64,000 nt of DNA, taken from contig CP070829.1 in assembly GCA_020344755.1 (NCBI GenBank), forward strand, positions 130,454 through 194,453, written 5' to 3'. The DNA is from Gemmatimonadales bacterium. Its GTDB lineage: Bacteria > Gemmatimonadota > Gemmatimonadetes > Longimicrobiales > Gaopeijiaceae. How positions within the stretch are numbered: position 1 is the stretch's first letter; every line of letters begins with the position of its first letter. A program made the position numbers and the translations under genes. Below are positions 25,948 to 35,471 of the stretch, one piece after another. The notes beneath the pieces were generated by a model that saw only the letters and a program-made list of their open reading frames with translations, was not told the origin of the DNA and did not search any database.

Positions 25948-26286
25948 ATGGGTCGCTGGGTAGACATCTCCCGGGTACGGGTGCGCCGGGACTGGATGCT
26001 CCCGCCCACCGGGGACTCCCCCCTGGAGTCCGACCGTCTGGTGCAGTATGCGGAGAGCGCGGTCCAGACCGCCGAGAGGCGCTATCGGACACCCTGGGCT
26101 CGGGGTCCCCGCGGCCCCCTGCGGCGCAACGAAGGGGTTCCCATTCCCCTGGAGACGCCGGTCTTCCTCTTCCAGGAGGAGCTGGATCGCTTGCGGGAGC
26201 GTCGGCATCGCTCCCGTCTTCCAGCCGTCGTGTTCGGCCTCTCGGCCCTGGTGACCGCCCTCCTGACCTGGATGCTCTCGGGCTGA
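25948..26286 (+). CDS. Small tail-anchored membrane protein, unknown function
   Basis: 112-aa protein I do not recognise. Residues 1-88 are hydrophilic and strongly basic, with clusters such as RVRVRRDW and RERRHRSRLP. The C-terminus is one hydrophobic segment (AVVFGLSALVTALLTWML), so the protein is predicted tail-anchored with its N-terminus in the cytoplasm. No cysteines. The ATG has a weak ACGAGG site about 12 nt upstream. A striking palindromic array precedes it, suggesting specific regulation; the 470 bp after it contain no gene. Confidence 0.6.
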   Translation: MGRWVDISRVRVRRDWMLPPTGDSPLESDRLVQYAESAVQTAERRYRTPWARGPRGPLRRNEGVPIPLETPVFLFQEELDRLRERRHRSRLPAVVFGLSALVTALLTWMLSG

Positions 26287-26759
26287 CGAAGGCCCGTTGG
26301 CGACGGGGCTGCCCGTGCCGCCGCGCCACTGCGAGCCTCGTTCTCTCGGCAACCTCCGACCCGTCTCCGCACCACTCCGAGCCCCTCCTTCCCGGCGTTT
26401 GCGACTCGTCCGGGCGGCACTCCCGGTCTCGTGCGCGTCCGGTTCACGGGCCCGACCATGCCGCACTCCCCGCTCGGTTCGGCTGACGGCCCAGCCTCGT
26501 TCCCGCGGGCTCGCGTTGCCCCCGTGTCCCGTCCGTACGGCGCCCCCGCGCCCCAGCCTCCGCTCCGGCGTGTGCACCCATGTGTGTGCACGATCCGGGG
26601 CCTGAGACGTCGTACCAGGTAGAGATATGCACCGGGCTCCGAGCGCGCGGGAGTCCAAGAGCCTGGAGGACGGCCATGAGGACGGGATGGAAGCAGCGGG
26701 GAGAGCGAGCAGGATCCAGGTGGACTGCGGGGGAGTTCCGGGGCGAAGGCGGCGGGAAG
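26287..26759. other. 473-bp region without a convincing gene
   Basis: I see no supported gene here. The first 290 bp are pyrimidine-rich on the plus strand with a composition unlike the flanking genes. GTGTGCAC occurs twice, at 26570-26577 and 26584-26591, 14 bp apart, each containing the palindrome GTGCAC; this may be a paired regulator site. An AT-rich GAGATATGC follows at 26622-26630 and could be part of a promoter for the VIT/vWA operon. Confidence 0.4.
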
Positions 26760-29054
26760 ATGCGGCGTCGTGCTGGTTGGGTGGGGGTCGCCTTGCTGGG
26801 CATCGGATCGCTGGCGCTCCTGAACGGACCGAAACCGGCGTCGGCCCAGGGATGGGTCGAGCCGCGCGGGCCGATCAACGGATTCGCGGTGGAGAAGACC
26901 CGCAGCGAGGTCGCGGTCCGGATCGAGGGACGCGTGGCCGTGGTGGAGGTCTCGGAGTGGTTCCGGAATGGGGGCCTCCGGGTGGCGGAGGGCGAGTACC
27001 TGTATCCCCTTCCCGGTGAGGCGGTCTTCCAGGGCTTCTCCCTCTTCCAGGGCGAGGTGGAACTTCGTGGGGAGATCATGGACGCCGGTGCCGCCCGGGC
27101 CATCTACGAGGAGATCGTCCGGCGGCGGGCGGACCCGGCCCTGATCGAGCTGGCCGGACAGGGTCTCCTGCGGGCGCGGGTGTTTCCCATCGAACCCGGC
27201 CAGGAACGGAAGGTGACGCTCCGCTATACGCAGGTGCTTTCCCGAGCGGGGGACGCCCTGCAGTTCGCCTACGCGGGCGGTGTCCGGCGTGCTTGGGAGT
27301 CGGCCCGCCCCGCGGTACTGGGCAACGATGGCGTGCGGAGCCCGGTCTTGGCCTCGGGTGAGACCCACTTCCGCGTGGTGGTAGCCGACGGGGAGAGCGT
27401 CCTGGACCCGTTCTCTCCCACGCACGCCATCCGCACCGAGAGGGAGGGGGGACGCCTCGTGATCGAGCTGGATGAGCCCAGTCTGATGGGACGCCTGGCC
27501 CTCTTCCTCCCGCTGGCGCGGGACCGAGTCGGCCTCTCGGTGGCCACCCATCGGCCTCCGGGGGAGGACGGATACTTCATGTTGACCCTTTCCCCGGGCC
27601 GGGAGCCTGGACGCGCCGAGCCCCGGGACGTGACGGTGGTGGTGGACGTGTCCGGCTCCATGTCCGGGGAGAAGATCGAGCAGGCCCGGGCGGCACTGCA
27701 CGGGCTTCTCGGCACCCTGTCCGGAGACGACCGGTTCCGGCTCCTGGCCTTCTCCAATGCGGTGCGCATGGAGCGGGAGGGCTGGGCCCCGGTGAACCGC
27801 CGCTCGATCCGCCGGGCCCGGGCCTGGGTGGACCGGCTGACGGCCGACGGAGGCACCAACATCGAGGGCGCGCTTCGGGAAGCGTTTCGTCCCGATCAGC
27901 CGGAGGACCGGCTTCCGATGGTGATCTTCGTCACCGACGGGCTCCCCTCGGTGGGAGAGAACAACCCGGAGCGTCTCGCCGATCGGGCGGAGGCCGAGGC
28001 GGGTCGGGCGCGGGTGTTCGCCTTCGGGATCGGTCACGACGTGAACACGCACCTCTTGGACCGGCTGGGTGAGGCGGGCCGCGGAAGCACGGGATACGTG
28101 CAGCCCGGGGAAGACGTGGAGCGGGCCCTGGGACTCCTGGCGACAAAGATCCGGCATCCAGTCCTGACGGACCTGGAAATCCAGGGCGCGCCGGTGCGCT
28201 TCGAGGAGATCCACCCGGTCCGGCTGCCGGACCTGTTCGCAGGTGAGGAACTGATCCTGTTCGGGCGCTACAAGGGTGACGGCCGGGGAGAGGTCCGCAT
28301 CCGCGGCCGCCGGGGAGGACGGGCACCCACCTTCGGCGTCGTGGCGGCGTTTCCACAGAGCCACGAGGCCAACGAGTTCATCCCACGGCTCTGGGCCTCA
28401 CGTAAGCTCGGACACCTGATGCGGCAGATCTGGACCGAGGGAGAGACGCCCGGCCTTGTCGAGGAGATCCGTTCCGTGGCGCTCCGGTACGGACTTCCCA
28501 GCCCGTACACCAGCTATCTGGTACAGGAACCAGAGATCTTGGCAGACCGAGTCTCGCTGCCGCACGGAGCGCGGACGTTCGTGGCGCCCCATCGGCAGAC
28601 CCAGGGGACGTCCCCCACCGCCGCCGTGGGCTCGGGGGCGGTGCGGCAGGCCGAAGAGGCGCGCCGGCTGCGCGATGCGGCCTCGGTCCAGAAGCTGGCG
28701 GCTATGGAGGCCGAGATGATGGACCGGATGGTCGAAGGGACGCCAGCCGGGGAACTCCGGAGTGCCGGCGGACGCATCTTCGCCCTGGAGGACGGGGTAT
28801 GGACCGACGCGGCGTACCGGGATGGGGACGAGCGAATCCGGGTGGCGGTCTTCTCGCCCGCGTATTTTCGTGTCGTCGCGGCGCTGGACGAGGTCCGCCG
28901 GATCGCCGGTGAGCTGACCCCGGTGGTGGTGGCCGGCGCGGAGGTGAGCCTCGAGATCGGACCCGAGGGGTTGGAGGACCTCACGGACGGCGAGCTGGAG
29001 GAGCTGGTGCGGCGATTCCGTGGCGCGGGGGACGGACCCAGGGGGAAGTGGTGA
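26760..29054 (+). CDS. Secreted VIT and von Willebrand A domain protein
   Basis: 764-aa exported protein with the architecture of inter-alpha-trypsin-inhibitor heavy chains. A signal peptide spans residues 1-30 (WVGVALLGIGSLALL). A VIT domain follows at about 40-170 (VEVSEWFRNGGLRVAEGEYLYPLP, ARAIYEEIVRRRADPALIE). A vWA domain at about 290-465 has an intact metal-ion site (VDVSGSMSGEK, TDGG, VTDGLPS). The C-terminal 150 residues are unassigned. The frame is open upstream to 26580, but the ATG at 26760 places the signal peptide at the start. Its stop overlaps an ECF sigma gene, so surface or adhesion function may be tied to envelope signalling. Confidence 0.85.
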   Translation: MRRRAGWVGVALLGIGSLALLNGPKPASAQGWVEPRGPINGFAVEKTRSEVAVRIEGRVAVVEVSEWFRNGGLRVAEGEYLYPLPGEAVFQGFSLFQGEVELRGEIMDAGAARAIYEEIVRRRADPALIELAGQGLLRARVFPIEPGQERKVTLRYTQVLSRAGDALQFAYAGGVRRAWESARPAVLGNDGVRSPVLASGETHFRVVVADGESVLDPFSPTHAIRTEREGGRLVIELDEPSLMGRLALFLPLARDRVGLSVATHRPPGEDGYFMLTLSPGREPGRAEPRDVTVVVDVSGSMSGEKIEQARAALHGLLGTLSGDDRFRLLAFSNAVRMEREGWAPVNRRSIRRARAWVDRLTADGGTNIEGALREAFRPDQPEDRLPMVIFVTDGLPSVGENNPERLADRAEAEAGRARVFAFGIGHDVNTHLLDRLGEAGRGSTGYVQPGEDVERALGLLATKIRHPVLTDLEIQGAPVRFEEIHPVRLPDLFAGEELILFGRYKGDGRGEVRIRGRRGGRAPTFGVVAAFPQSHEANEFIPRLWASRKLGHLMRQIWTEGETPGLVEEIRSVALRYGLPSPYTSYLVQEPEILADRVSLPHGARTFVAPHRQTQGTSPTAAVGSGAVRQAEEARRLRDAASVQKLAAMEAEMMDRMVEGTPAGELRSAGGRIFALEDGVWTDAAYRDGDERIRVAVFSPAYFRVVAALDEVRRIAGELTPVVVAGAEVSLEIGPEGLEDLTDGELEELVRRFRGAGDGPRGKW

Positions 29055-29566
29055 GCATCGACTGGAGCGAACTCTACCGGACCACATTTCCGGAGCTGGT
29101 CCGGTTCCTCCACCGAAAGGTGTGGGATCCGGACCAGGCCCGGGACCTGGCCCAGGAGGCATTCGTCCGGGCGCTACGGGATCCTCCGGAGCGTCCCCGG
29201 GCCTGGCTGTTCCGGGTGGCGGCGAACCTGGCCCGGGACGAGGCCCGGACCGCCCTCCGCCGGAAGCGGCACCTGACGCTGCTGGTGACGGAAGCCCACG
29301 TGACCCGGGAGGTGGCTCCCACCCCGTCGGAGGAGATGGATCGGGCCCGCCACCGGGAGCGGCTCCGGACGGCGCTGGCCTCCCTCAGTGAGCGTGACCG
29401 GGAAGTCCTTCTTCTGAAGGAGGCTGGATTGAGCTACACGGAGATCGCCGAAGAGACGGGTCTGGCGGCCGGAGCGGTGGGCACGACGCTGGCCCGGGCG
29501 CGCCGTCGCCTCAAGGACGCCTATGAGGCTGGGCACGAGGAGGAGAACGATGCGGCACGTGGATGA
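29051..29566 (+). CDS. ECF RNA polymerase sigma factor (second)
   Basis: 171-aa compact ECF sigma factor. Region 2 is LYRTTFPELVRFLHRKVWDPD through ARDLAQEAFVRALRD and AWLFRVAANLARDE. Region 4 is LSERDREVLLLKEAGLSYTE followed by the HTH ETGLAAGAVGTTLARARRRL. Two adjacent GTG codons (29048, 29051) are possible starts; 29051 gives a GTGA overlap with the VIT/vWA stop and good spacing from GGGGGAAG. It overlaps the downstream anti-sigma gene by 17 bp, so all three genes form one coupled unit. Confidence 0.9.
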   Translation: MSIDWSELYRTTFPELVRFLHRKVWDPDQARDLAQEAFVRALRDPPERPRAWLFRVAANLARDEARTALRRKRHLTLLVTEAHVTREVAPTPSEEMDRARHRERLRTALASLSERDREVLLLKEAGLSYTEIAEETGLAAGAVGTTLARARRRLKDAYEAGHEEENDAARG

Positions 29567-30677
29567 TGGGGCGCTCCACGCCTGGCTCGACGGGGAGATG
29601 GAGGTCTACCCGGCGGACGAGGCGCGCTGGATTCGCGAACATCTGGCCACCTGCTCGGCGTGTGCGGAGCGGCTGGAGGATGCGCGGGCCCTGAGGGAGG
29701 AGGCCGTGGCGATCCTCTCGGGAGACGACGTCGAGCTGGAGAACCTGCCGTCGCTGGAGGAGCTACGGGCCCAGGCGCGGGGCTCGGGCGCGGGGCACGA
29801 ACCGGTTGTAGGCGGAGGTGGGGACGCGGGGCCCGTCCGGGGATCGCGGGGACGCCGCCGCTCGCGGCAACTGGCGTGGGCCGCCTCCATCGTCCTGGCG
29901 GCCGGTGCGGGCTGGATGGCGAACGCACTTCTTCCGCCCGGAGGGCCTTCGGGGCTGCAATACCTGCCTCCGCCCGGGCTCGATGCCCCAGCCCAGCGGC
30001 AGCCTGCCGAGTTCCGCTCGGTCGCGTTTCCCGACGGCGAGGAGGAGGACGGGGAGGCCTCCGGGGCCGGGGCGTCGGCGTTGGAGGAAGGGGGAGAGGG
30101 GGTGGAGCCCTCGGCCCCCTCCACGTCGACCGAGAACGCAGAGCTGCCCACGGTGGGTCCGTCCCCGGATCGTGCCCGGTCGGTGACCCCTCCCGAACAG
30201 GAGGTCGTTGGTTTGGCCTCCGAGGCGGCATTGGCGACGGAGGCCGAGAAGTTGGCGGCTCCCGTGGCGGATACGGGTGTCACCCTCCCTGCCGCACTGG
30301 TATCGGAGCTGTCGGACGTGGTGGAGGCGCGGCGCAGCGCACCCACGGAGCCGGAGGTCGAGCCCGCGCCGGAGATGGAGCGGATTGTGGCCCAGGCCGA
30401 CGTGGTGGCGGCCGTTCCGGAAGGGGTGATCCCCGGGCTCCCGGTCCTGTCGGTGGAGGCGGTTCCGGCCCCCGGAGAAGGCTGGTGGGTTCGCCAGCGC
30501 ATGGAGTCCGGAGTGGAAGTGGACGTCTTCCTTCTGCCCTCATCGACCCCACCCTCCGAGCTCCCGGCTCCGGCCGACGGGGTCAATCAATGGGTGGAGC
30601 GACGGGGTGACGGGTGGCGGGTATTGCGGGGTCGGCTCCCGGTGGAGGTCCTGCAGGCGCTGGCGGAAGGACGCTGA
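29550..30677 (+). CDS. Zinc-finger anti-sigma factor with long extracytoplasmic domain
   Basis: 375-aa predicted anti-sigma partner of the preceding gene. The zf-HC2 zinc site is WIREHLATCSACAERL (His-x3-Cys-x2-Cys) near residue 35. A single membrane helix (LAWAASIVLAAGAGWMANALL) lies around residues 113-133. It is followed by about 150 residues of Pro/Glu/Ala-rich low-complexity sequence and a compact C-terminal region of about 90 residues. The ATG has GGAGGAG upstream, inside the sigma gene. The long periplasmic part is much larger than in minimal anti-sigmas and may sense the envelope, perhaps with the VIT/vWA protein. Confidence 0.78.
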   Translation: MRHVDDGALHAWLDGEMEVYPADEARWIREHLATCSACAERLEDARALREEAVAILSGDDVELENLPSLEELRAQARGSGAGHEPVVGGGGDAGPVRGSRGRRRSRQLAWAASIVLAAGAGWMANALLPPGGPSGLQYLPPPGLDAPAQRQPAEFRSVAFPDGEEEDGEASGAGASALEEGGEGVEPSAPSTSTENAELPTVGPSPDRARSVTPPEQEVVGLASEAALATEAEKLAAPVADTGVTLPAALVSELSDVVEARRSAPTEPEVEPAPEMERIVAQADVVAAVPEGVIPGLPVLSVEAVPAPGEGWWVRQRMESGVEVDVFLLPSSTPPSELPAPADGVNQWVERRGDGWRVLRGRLPVEVLQALAEGR

Positions 30678-30790
30678 GGGTCCGAGACCGCGCCCGAGGC
30701 TTCCCCCGGGGGCGCCCCGGGGCGGATAGCGAGGCCTGGAAGTGCGCGATATCCTGACGCACCCTCGCCAGCCCACTTATGGAGCCACCC

Positions 30791-33037
30791 ATGCGCGGAA
30801 CCGCGGTTCGATCCAGGATCCCGTTCGCGATCCCGTTCTCCCTGCTCCTCGCCCTCGCGGTGTGCAGTCCGGCCCACGGCCAGGAGCTGCGCGCCTTCAC
30901 GGTAGACGATGCCCTCAGCGTCCGGGGAGTCTCCATTATCGACGCCACATCCGATGCCCGGTGGATCGCGGCACGGGTCACCACGGCTCGGAGCCGGATG
31001 GGCACGGACCACTTCCGCTTCGGCGATCCCACCTACCTGGCGCCCTCGACGAATGAGCTCCTGGTCCTGGACGCCGCCACGGGCGAGACCCGGGCCGTCT
31101 TCGACGACCCCGTCCAGACCCGCGACGAGGCCTGGTCCCCTGACGGCCGCCGGTTGGCTTTCCTCCGGGCGGTGGATGGCGCGCTTCGGCTGGAGGTCTA
31201 CGAGCGGGAGCGGGACCGGGTGCGTGCGGTGCGGCTCCGACCGGCTCGGGAGTTGGCGCCCGGGGTCCTGCAATGGCTTCCCGACGGGAGTGGGGTGGTG
31301 GTGGCCGTTCGCGCCGAAGGTTGGAGGGATCGGGCGCGGCAGGCCTACCGCGCGCTGGAGGAGGGACCCATCGTCGTCCAGGATTCCCGGGAGGACTTCC
31401 TCTCATGGGATGCCGTGCGGGACCTGGGGGACCTGGCGGAGCTGGCCGTCGTCTCCCTGGAGGCGGGATCCATCCGGATCCTGGCGCCGGAGGGCCCCCA
31501 CACGGATGTCCGCCTGGATCCCGACGGTGAGCACCTGACCTACACTGTGGCTCGTCCGCAGCGGACCTCGTACCGGCGCGGAGCGGGCACCGAGTACGAG
31601 ATGATCCGCCTGGGCCTGGCCCCGGGGTCGGAGCCGGTGACGCTGGTGCCGGCCTCCGAGGACCGGATCCGTCCGGACTTCAGTCCGGACGGATCACGAT
31701 TCGCCTGGTCGGAGGAGGGTGACGTGTTCGTGCGGGCGGTCACGGCGGACTCCGCCGTGAACCTCACGACGGACCACCGGGATGCCCTCACCGCCACCGA
31801 CTCCACGCGCCGCTCCTATTCACTGGAGACCTGGTCACCCGACGGTCGCGCCCTCCTGCTTCGCGCCCAGGACGGACTGTGGATGCTTTCCGCCGACGGT
31901 GGGTCCCCATCTCCGGTGCTGGAGCGTCCGGGCACGTCACGCGAAGAGTGGCGGGAGGGTCCCGAGTGGGATGTCGTGGAGTGGACGACCGACGGGCAGC
32001 TCTACGTGGCGACCTCCGCCCGGGACCGGTGGGAGCGCAGCCTTCTGCGCGTCGATCTGGACTGGGGCACCGAGGACGTCCTGGTGTCCGACTCCAACCT
32101 CTACCGACAGTGGACCGTGGCGGAGGACGGATCCCGGATCGTCTTCCGCCGCTCCGACGGCGATCGCCCCGACGAAGTGTGGGCGGCGCACGGGGATTTC
32201 AGCGAGGCCCGGCCCCTGACCGACCTGAACGCCTTCCTGGGTGAAGTGGCGCTGGCCCGGAGCGAGCTCGTCTCCTATCTGGACGTGGACGGGAACGAGC
32301 TGCACGGAATCCTCTACCATCCCCCGGGCCGCAGCGACGGTGAGCGACGCCCGTTGGTCGCGGAGATCTACGAGGATTTCTTCGACAACGGGTACAACTA
32401 CTCGGCCCAGATGTTGGCGGCGCAGGGGTGGTTCGTGCTTCGGCCCAGTGTGGAATTCGAGATCGGCTTTCCCGGTGAGGCGTGGATGAAGGGGGTCACT
32501 GCGGCCATCAATACGCTGGTGGACCGGGGACTCGCGGACAACGACCGGTTGGGGGTGCACGGGACCAGCTACGGCGGATACGCGGCCAACCTACTCATCA
32601 CCCAGACCGACCGGTTCGCGGCGGCCATCAACATCTCCGGGAAGGTGAACATCGTCTCCTTCCTGGGCGACTCGGAGAAGATCACAACCCGAAACTACAA
32701 CGCCGCGGAGGAGACCCAGGACCGGATCGGCGCGACCCTGTGGGAGCAGCCGCAGAAGTACATCGCCCACTCCGCGGTCATGTACGCCGACCGCATCGAC
32801 ACCCCCCTCCTCCTCCTCACGGGGCAGGGCGACTGGAATGTTCCGGCAACCAACACCCGCGAGATGTACTACGCCCTGCGGAGGCTGGGGAAGGAGGTGG
32901 TATGGGTGAACTACATGCGAGCGGGGCACGGCGCGGGCCGGGCCGGGCTGGAGGAGGACTTCCGGGACCACTGGCGGCGGATCGTCGAGTGGTACGGGGA
33001 ACACTTCGAATGGGGCGAGGACCCCATGACTTCTTGA
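30791..33037 (+). CDS. Secreted S9-family serine peptidase (second)
   Basis: 748-aa exported S9 peptidase. A signal peptide occupies residues 1-28 (FAIPFSLLLALAVCSPAHGQ). A long beta-propeller region has repeats such as EAWSPDGRRLAFLR and PDFSPDGSRFAWSE. The hydrolase domain has Ser593 (GTSYGGY), Asp681 (GQGDWNVP) and His713 (AGHGAGR). The ATG at 30791 with GGAG 6 nt upstream is chosen over an ATG at 30779. A TATCCT box at 30748 may be the -10 element. It shares only the family fold with the S9 gene at 21353. Confidence 0.88.
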   Translation: MRGTAVRSRIPFAIPFSLLLALAVCSPAHGQELRAFTVDDALSVRGVSIIDATSDARWIAARVTTARSRMGTDHFRFGDPTYLAPSTNELLVLDAATGETRAVFDDPVQTRDEAWSPDGRRLAFLRAVDGALRLEVYERERDRVRAVRLRPARELAPGVLQWLPDGSGVVVAVRAEGWRDRARQAYRALEEGPIVVQDSREDFLSWDAVRDLGDLAELAVVSLEAGSIRILAPEGPHTDVRLDPDGEHLTYTVARPQRTSYRRGAGTEYEMIRLGLAPGSEPVTLVPASEDRIRPDFSPDGSRFAWSEEGDVFVRAVTADSAVNLTTDHRDALTATDSTRRSYSLETWSPDGRALLLRAQDGLWMLSADGGSPSPVLERPGTSREEWREGPEWDVVEWTTDGQLYVATSARDRWERSLLRVDLDWGTEDVLVSDSNLYRQWTVAEDGSRIVFRRSDGDRPDEVWAAHGDFSEARPLTDLNAFLGEVALARSELVSYLDVDGNELHGILYHPPGRSDGERRPLVAEIYEDFFDNGYNYSAQMLAAQGWFVLRPSVEFEIGFPGEAWMKGVTAAINTLVDRGLADNDRLGVHGTSYGGYAANLLITQTDRFAAAINISGKVNIVSFLGDSEKITTRNYNAAEETQDRIGATLWEQPQKYIAHSAVMYADRIDTPLLLLTGQGDWNVPATNTREMYYALRRLGKEVVWVNYMRAGHGAGRAGLEEDFRDHWRRIVEWYGEHFEWGEDPMTS

Positions 33038-33045
33038 CCCCGGAG

Positions 33046-33089
33046 GAGCCCCCCTCCGACGGTGCCGACGACGGTCGGAGGCGGGGCTC
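33046..33089 (+). terminator. Long hairpin after the S9 gene
   Basis: A 15-nt arm (33046-33060) pairs with a 16-nt arm (33074-33089) with one unpaired base, around a 13-nt loop, starting 9 nt after the S9 stop. The stem is GC-rich and no T-run follows. Position and strength suggest transcript termination or 3'-end stabilisation. Confidence 0.55.
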
Positions 33090-33137
33090 GAAGAGCTCAC
33101 GCCCGCTGGGGCGCTGGCTGCACCGGAGGCGGTTCCC

Positions 33138-33143
33138 TATCAT
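33138..33143 (+). promoter_or_regulatory. Candidate -10 box for the DUF5916 gene
   Basis: TATCAT lies 52 nt before the GTG start, after the hairpin that closes the previous gene. I find no good -35 hexamer at 16-18 nt, so only the -10 element is proposed. Confidence 0.3.
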
Positions 33144-33194
33144 GGCCCCGCCCGTCCCTCAGGCCCTTCCTGGACTCCACCGCGACCTCGCCCC

Positions 33195-35471
33195 GTGACC
33201 TCCATCTCCCGTGCATTCCCCCGCCTGACGGCTGGGCTTCTTCCGGCATTGTGCGTGTTCTCCCTCCCCTTGGGGGCGCAGGACGCCGGGGGCGTGCCTA
33301 CCGGCGCAGCGATTCGTGCCGAGGCACCGGTGCAGGTGGACGGCCGCCTGGACGAGGCGGCCTGGAGCCAGGCGCCGGCGCTGGCCGGATTCATCCAGTC
33401 CGAACCCTTCGAGGGGGACCCGGTGACCGAGGAGACCGTGGTCCGTGTCCTCTATGACGACGATGCCGTGTACGTGGGTGCGTGGCTCCTGGACACCGAC
33501 GTGGAGGGACTGGTGTTCGGCGAGACCCGCCGGGACGCCGCCATGGAGGAGACGGACGCGATCCTCTTCGTGCTGGATACCTACCTGGACCGGCAGAACG
33601 GCTACGTCTTCGGGACCACGCCGGCGGGGATCGAGTACGACGGCCAGGTCACCCGGGAGGGGCAGGGGGGCTTCGGAGGTGCCCGGATGATGGCCGGGTC
33701 CATGTCCGGGGTGAACACGAACTGGGATGGTTCCTGGGAGGTGGCGACCCACCGGGATGGGGCCGGGTGGTACGCCGAGTTCCGGATTCCCTTTTCCACC
33801 CTCCGGTACGACCGGGGTGGGGAGCAGCGGTGGGGCTTCAACGTGGTGCGGCGCATCCGGCGGAAGAACGAGGAGGCCTTCTGGTCGCCCGTGCCCCGCC
33901 AGTTCGACCTGTACCGCATCTCCATGGCCGGAACCCTGGAAGGCATCGAGGCGCCCTTCCGTCGGACCGCGCAGGTGACACCGTACGTCCTCGGCTCGAG
34001 CCGATGGGCGTACCTGGACGCCGACGGCGAAGCCTTTCTGGACGGGGCCTCGGAGCGGACCGGCGACTTCGAAGTGGGAGGAGACGCGAAGTTCGCCCTG
34101 AGCCCGTCCCTGACCCTGGATGCCACCGTCAACACCGACTTCGCCCAGGTAGAGGTGGACGATCAGCAGGTGAACCTGACGCGGTTCCGGCTGTTCTTTC
34201 CCGAGAAGCGGCCCTTCTTCCTGGAGAACGCCGGCACCTTCTCGGTGGGTACACCCCAATCCGTGGAGCTCTTCTTCTCCCGGCGCATCGGCATCGAGAG
34301 CGGCTCCGAGGTGCCCATCCTCGGGGGAGGGCGCCTCACCGGACGGGTGGCGGGTCTCAACGTGGGGCTCCTGAACATCCAGACCAAGGAAGTGGAGGGA
34401 GTGGCCCCGGCCAACAACTTCTCCGCGGTCCGCACCTTCCGGGAATGGGAGAACCGGACCCGCCTGGGAGGCACCTTCGTCTCCCGGCTGAACACCCAGG
34501 ACGGCGACGACTACAACCTCACGTACGGGCTCGACGGGCGGTTGGGGATCGGGGAGTCCCTGACCCTGGACGGATACGCGGCCTTCACCGACACGCCTGC
34601 GGACGCCGAGACCCCCGAGGACCGGACCGGTGAGTATGCACTCTCCCTGAGCGCCGAGTACACCAGCCGGGACTGGGAGGGGGGGCTGGCCGTCCGGGAG
34701 GTGGGCGAGGGCTTCAACCCCGAGGTGGGATTCCTCGACCGGGGTGCGTACCGGGTCTACTCGGTCCGGCTCCTGCGGAAGTACCGCTTCGAGGGGGCAG
34801 AGTGGTTCCGGGAGCTGCGGCCCCACGTTTCCCACCGGGAATTCCGGGACCTGGACGGGTTCATCGAGACACGCCTGATCCACGTGGATTCCCACTTCGA
34901 GTTCTCCAACGGGGCCTTCTTCCAGCTCCCCGCCATCAACTTCACCCGGGAGGGTCTGAAGGACGACTTCGAGATCGCCGAGGGGATCGTGGTGCCCGCC
35001 GGGACGTACGACAACGTGGAGTGGGGATTCCGCTACAACACGGACCGGAGCGCTACCCTCTCACTCGAGGGGCGCATCACGATCGGGGGCTTCTACTCCG
35101 GGAACCGAGCCGGATCCGACGCGACCCTGAACGTCCGCCTCGGGGAGACCTTCGTCACGGGTCTCCGGGTGGACTACAACGACGTGAACCTGCCCGAGGG
35201 CGACTTCGCCACCCGGCTGGTGGGCCTGAAGACGGCGTATTCCTTCACCCCGCGCATCTACCTTCAATCCCTGCTGCAGTACAACGATCGAACCGACACC
35301 TTCAGCGCCAACCTCCGTTTCGGGTGGCTGAATACGGCAGGAACCGGACTCTTCATCGTCTACAACGACCTGCGGAACACCGAGACCTTCGACCGGGTTG
35401 GCATCCCGCGGGGCCCGCTGGACCGGACCCTGATCCTGAAGTTCACGCGGCAGTTCAACCTGGGAGGGTAG
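33195..35471 (+). CDS. DUF5916 outer-membrane-type protein with CBM9-like N-terminus
   Basis: 758-aa exported protein. A signal peptide covers residues 1-31 (LTAGLLPALCVFSLPLGAQ). Residues about 40-230 form the CBM9-like domain of this family (VDGRLDEAAWSQAPALAGF, DTYLDRQNGYVFGTTPAG, EFRIPFSTLRY). The rest is DUF5916, rich in alternating strands with DATVNTDFAQVEVDDQQVN and LFFPEKRPFFLENAGTFS, and it ends in a phenylalanine-containing strand as expected for an outer-membrane barrel. The GTG start gives the signal peptide. Its last 56 bp, including the stop, are duplicated 1497 bp downstream. The ligand is unknown; carbohydrate binding is suggested by the domain only. Confidence 0.85.
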   Translation: MTSISRAFPRLTAGLLPALCVFSLPLGAQDAGGVPTGAAIRAEAPVQVDGRLDEAAWSQAPALAGFIQSEPFEGDPVTEETVVRVLYDDDAVYVGAWLLDTDVEGLVFGETRRDAAMEETDAILFVLDTYLDRQNGYVFGTTPAGIEYDGQVTREGQGGFGGARMMAGSMSGVNTNWDGSWEVATHRDGAGWYAEFRIPFSTLRYDRGGEQRWGFNVVRRIRRKNEEAFWSPVPRQFDLYRISMAGTLEGIEAPFRRTAQVTPYVLGSSRWAYLDADGEAFLDGASERTGDFEVGGDAKFALSPSLTLDATVNTDFAQVEVDDQQVNLTRFRLFFPEKRPFFLENAGTFSVGTPQSVELFFSRRIGIESGSEVPILGGGRLTGRVAGLNVGLLNIQTKEVEGVAPANNFSAVRTFREWENRTRLGGTFVSRLNTQDGDDYNLTYGLDGRLGIGESLTLDGYAAFTDTPADAETPEDRTGEYALSLSAEYTSRDWEGGLAVREVGEGFNPEVGFLDRGAYRVYSVRLLRKYRFEGAEWFRELRPHVSHREFRDLDGFIETRLIHVDSHFEFSNGAFFQLPAINFTREGLKDDFEIAEGIVVPAGTYDNVEWGFRYNTDRSATLSLEGRITIGGFYSGNRAGSDATLNVRLGETFVTGLRVDYNDVNLPEGDFATRLVGLKTAYSFTPRIYLQSLLQYNDRTDTFSANLRFGWLNTAGTGLFIVYNDLRNTETFDRVGIPRGPLDRTLILKFTRQFNLGG

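Noticed and set aside
26297-26605. Possible 102-aa gene in the 26.3-26.76 kb gap
   Set aside because: The translation is Arg/Pro/Ser-rich without structure, has no ribosome binding site and its base composition differs from neighbouring genes.
23437-26658. 1073-codon open frame on the minus strand opposite the SLC12-like transporter
   Set aside because: Antisense shadow; the opposite strand has a clear transporter with 12 membrane segments, and this frame shows no family motif.
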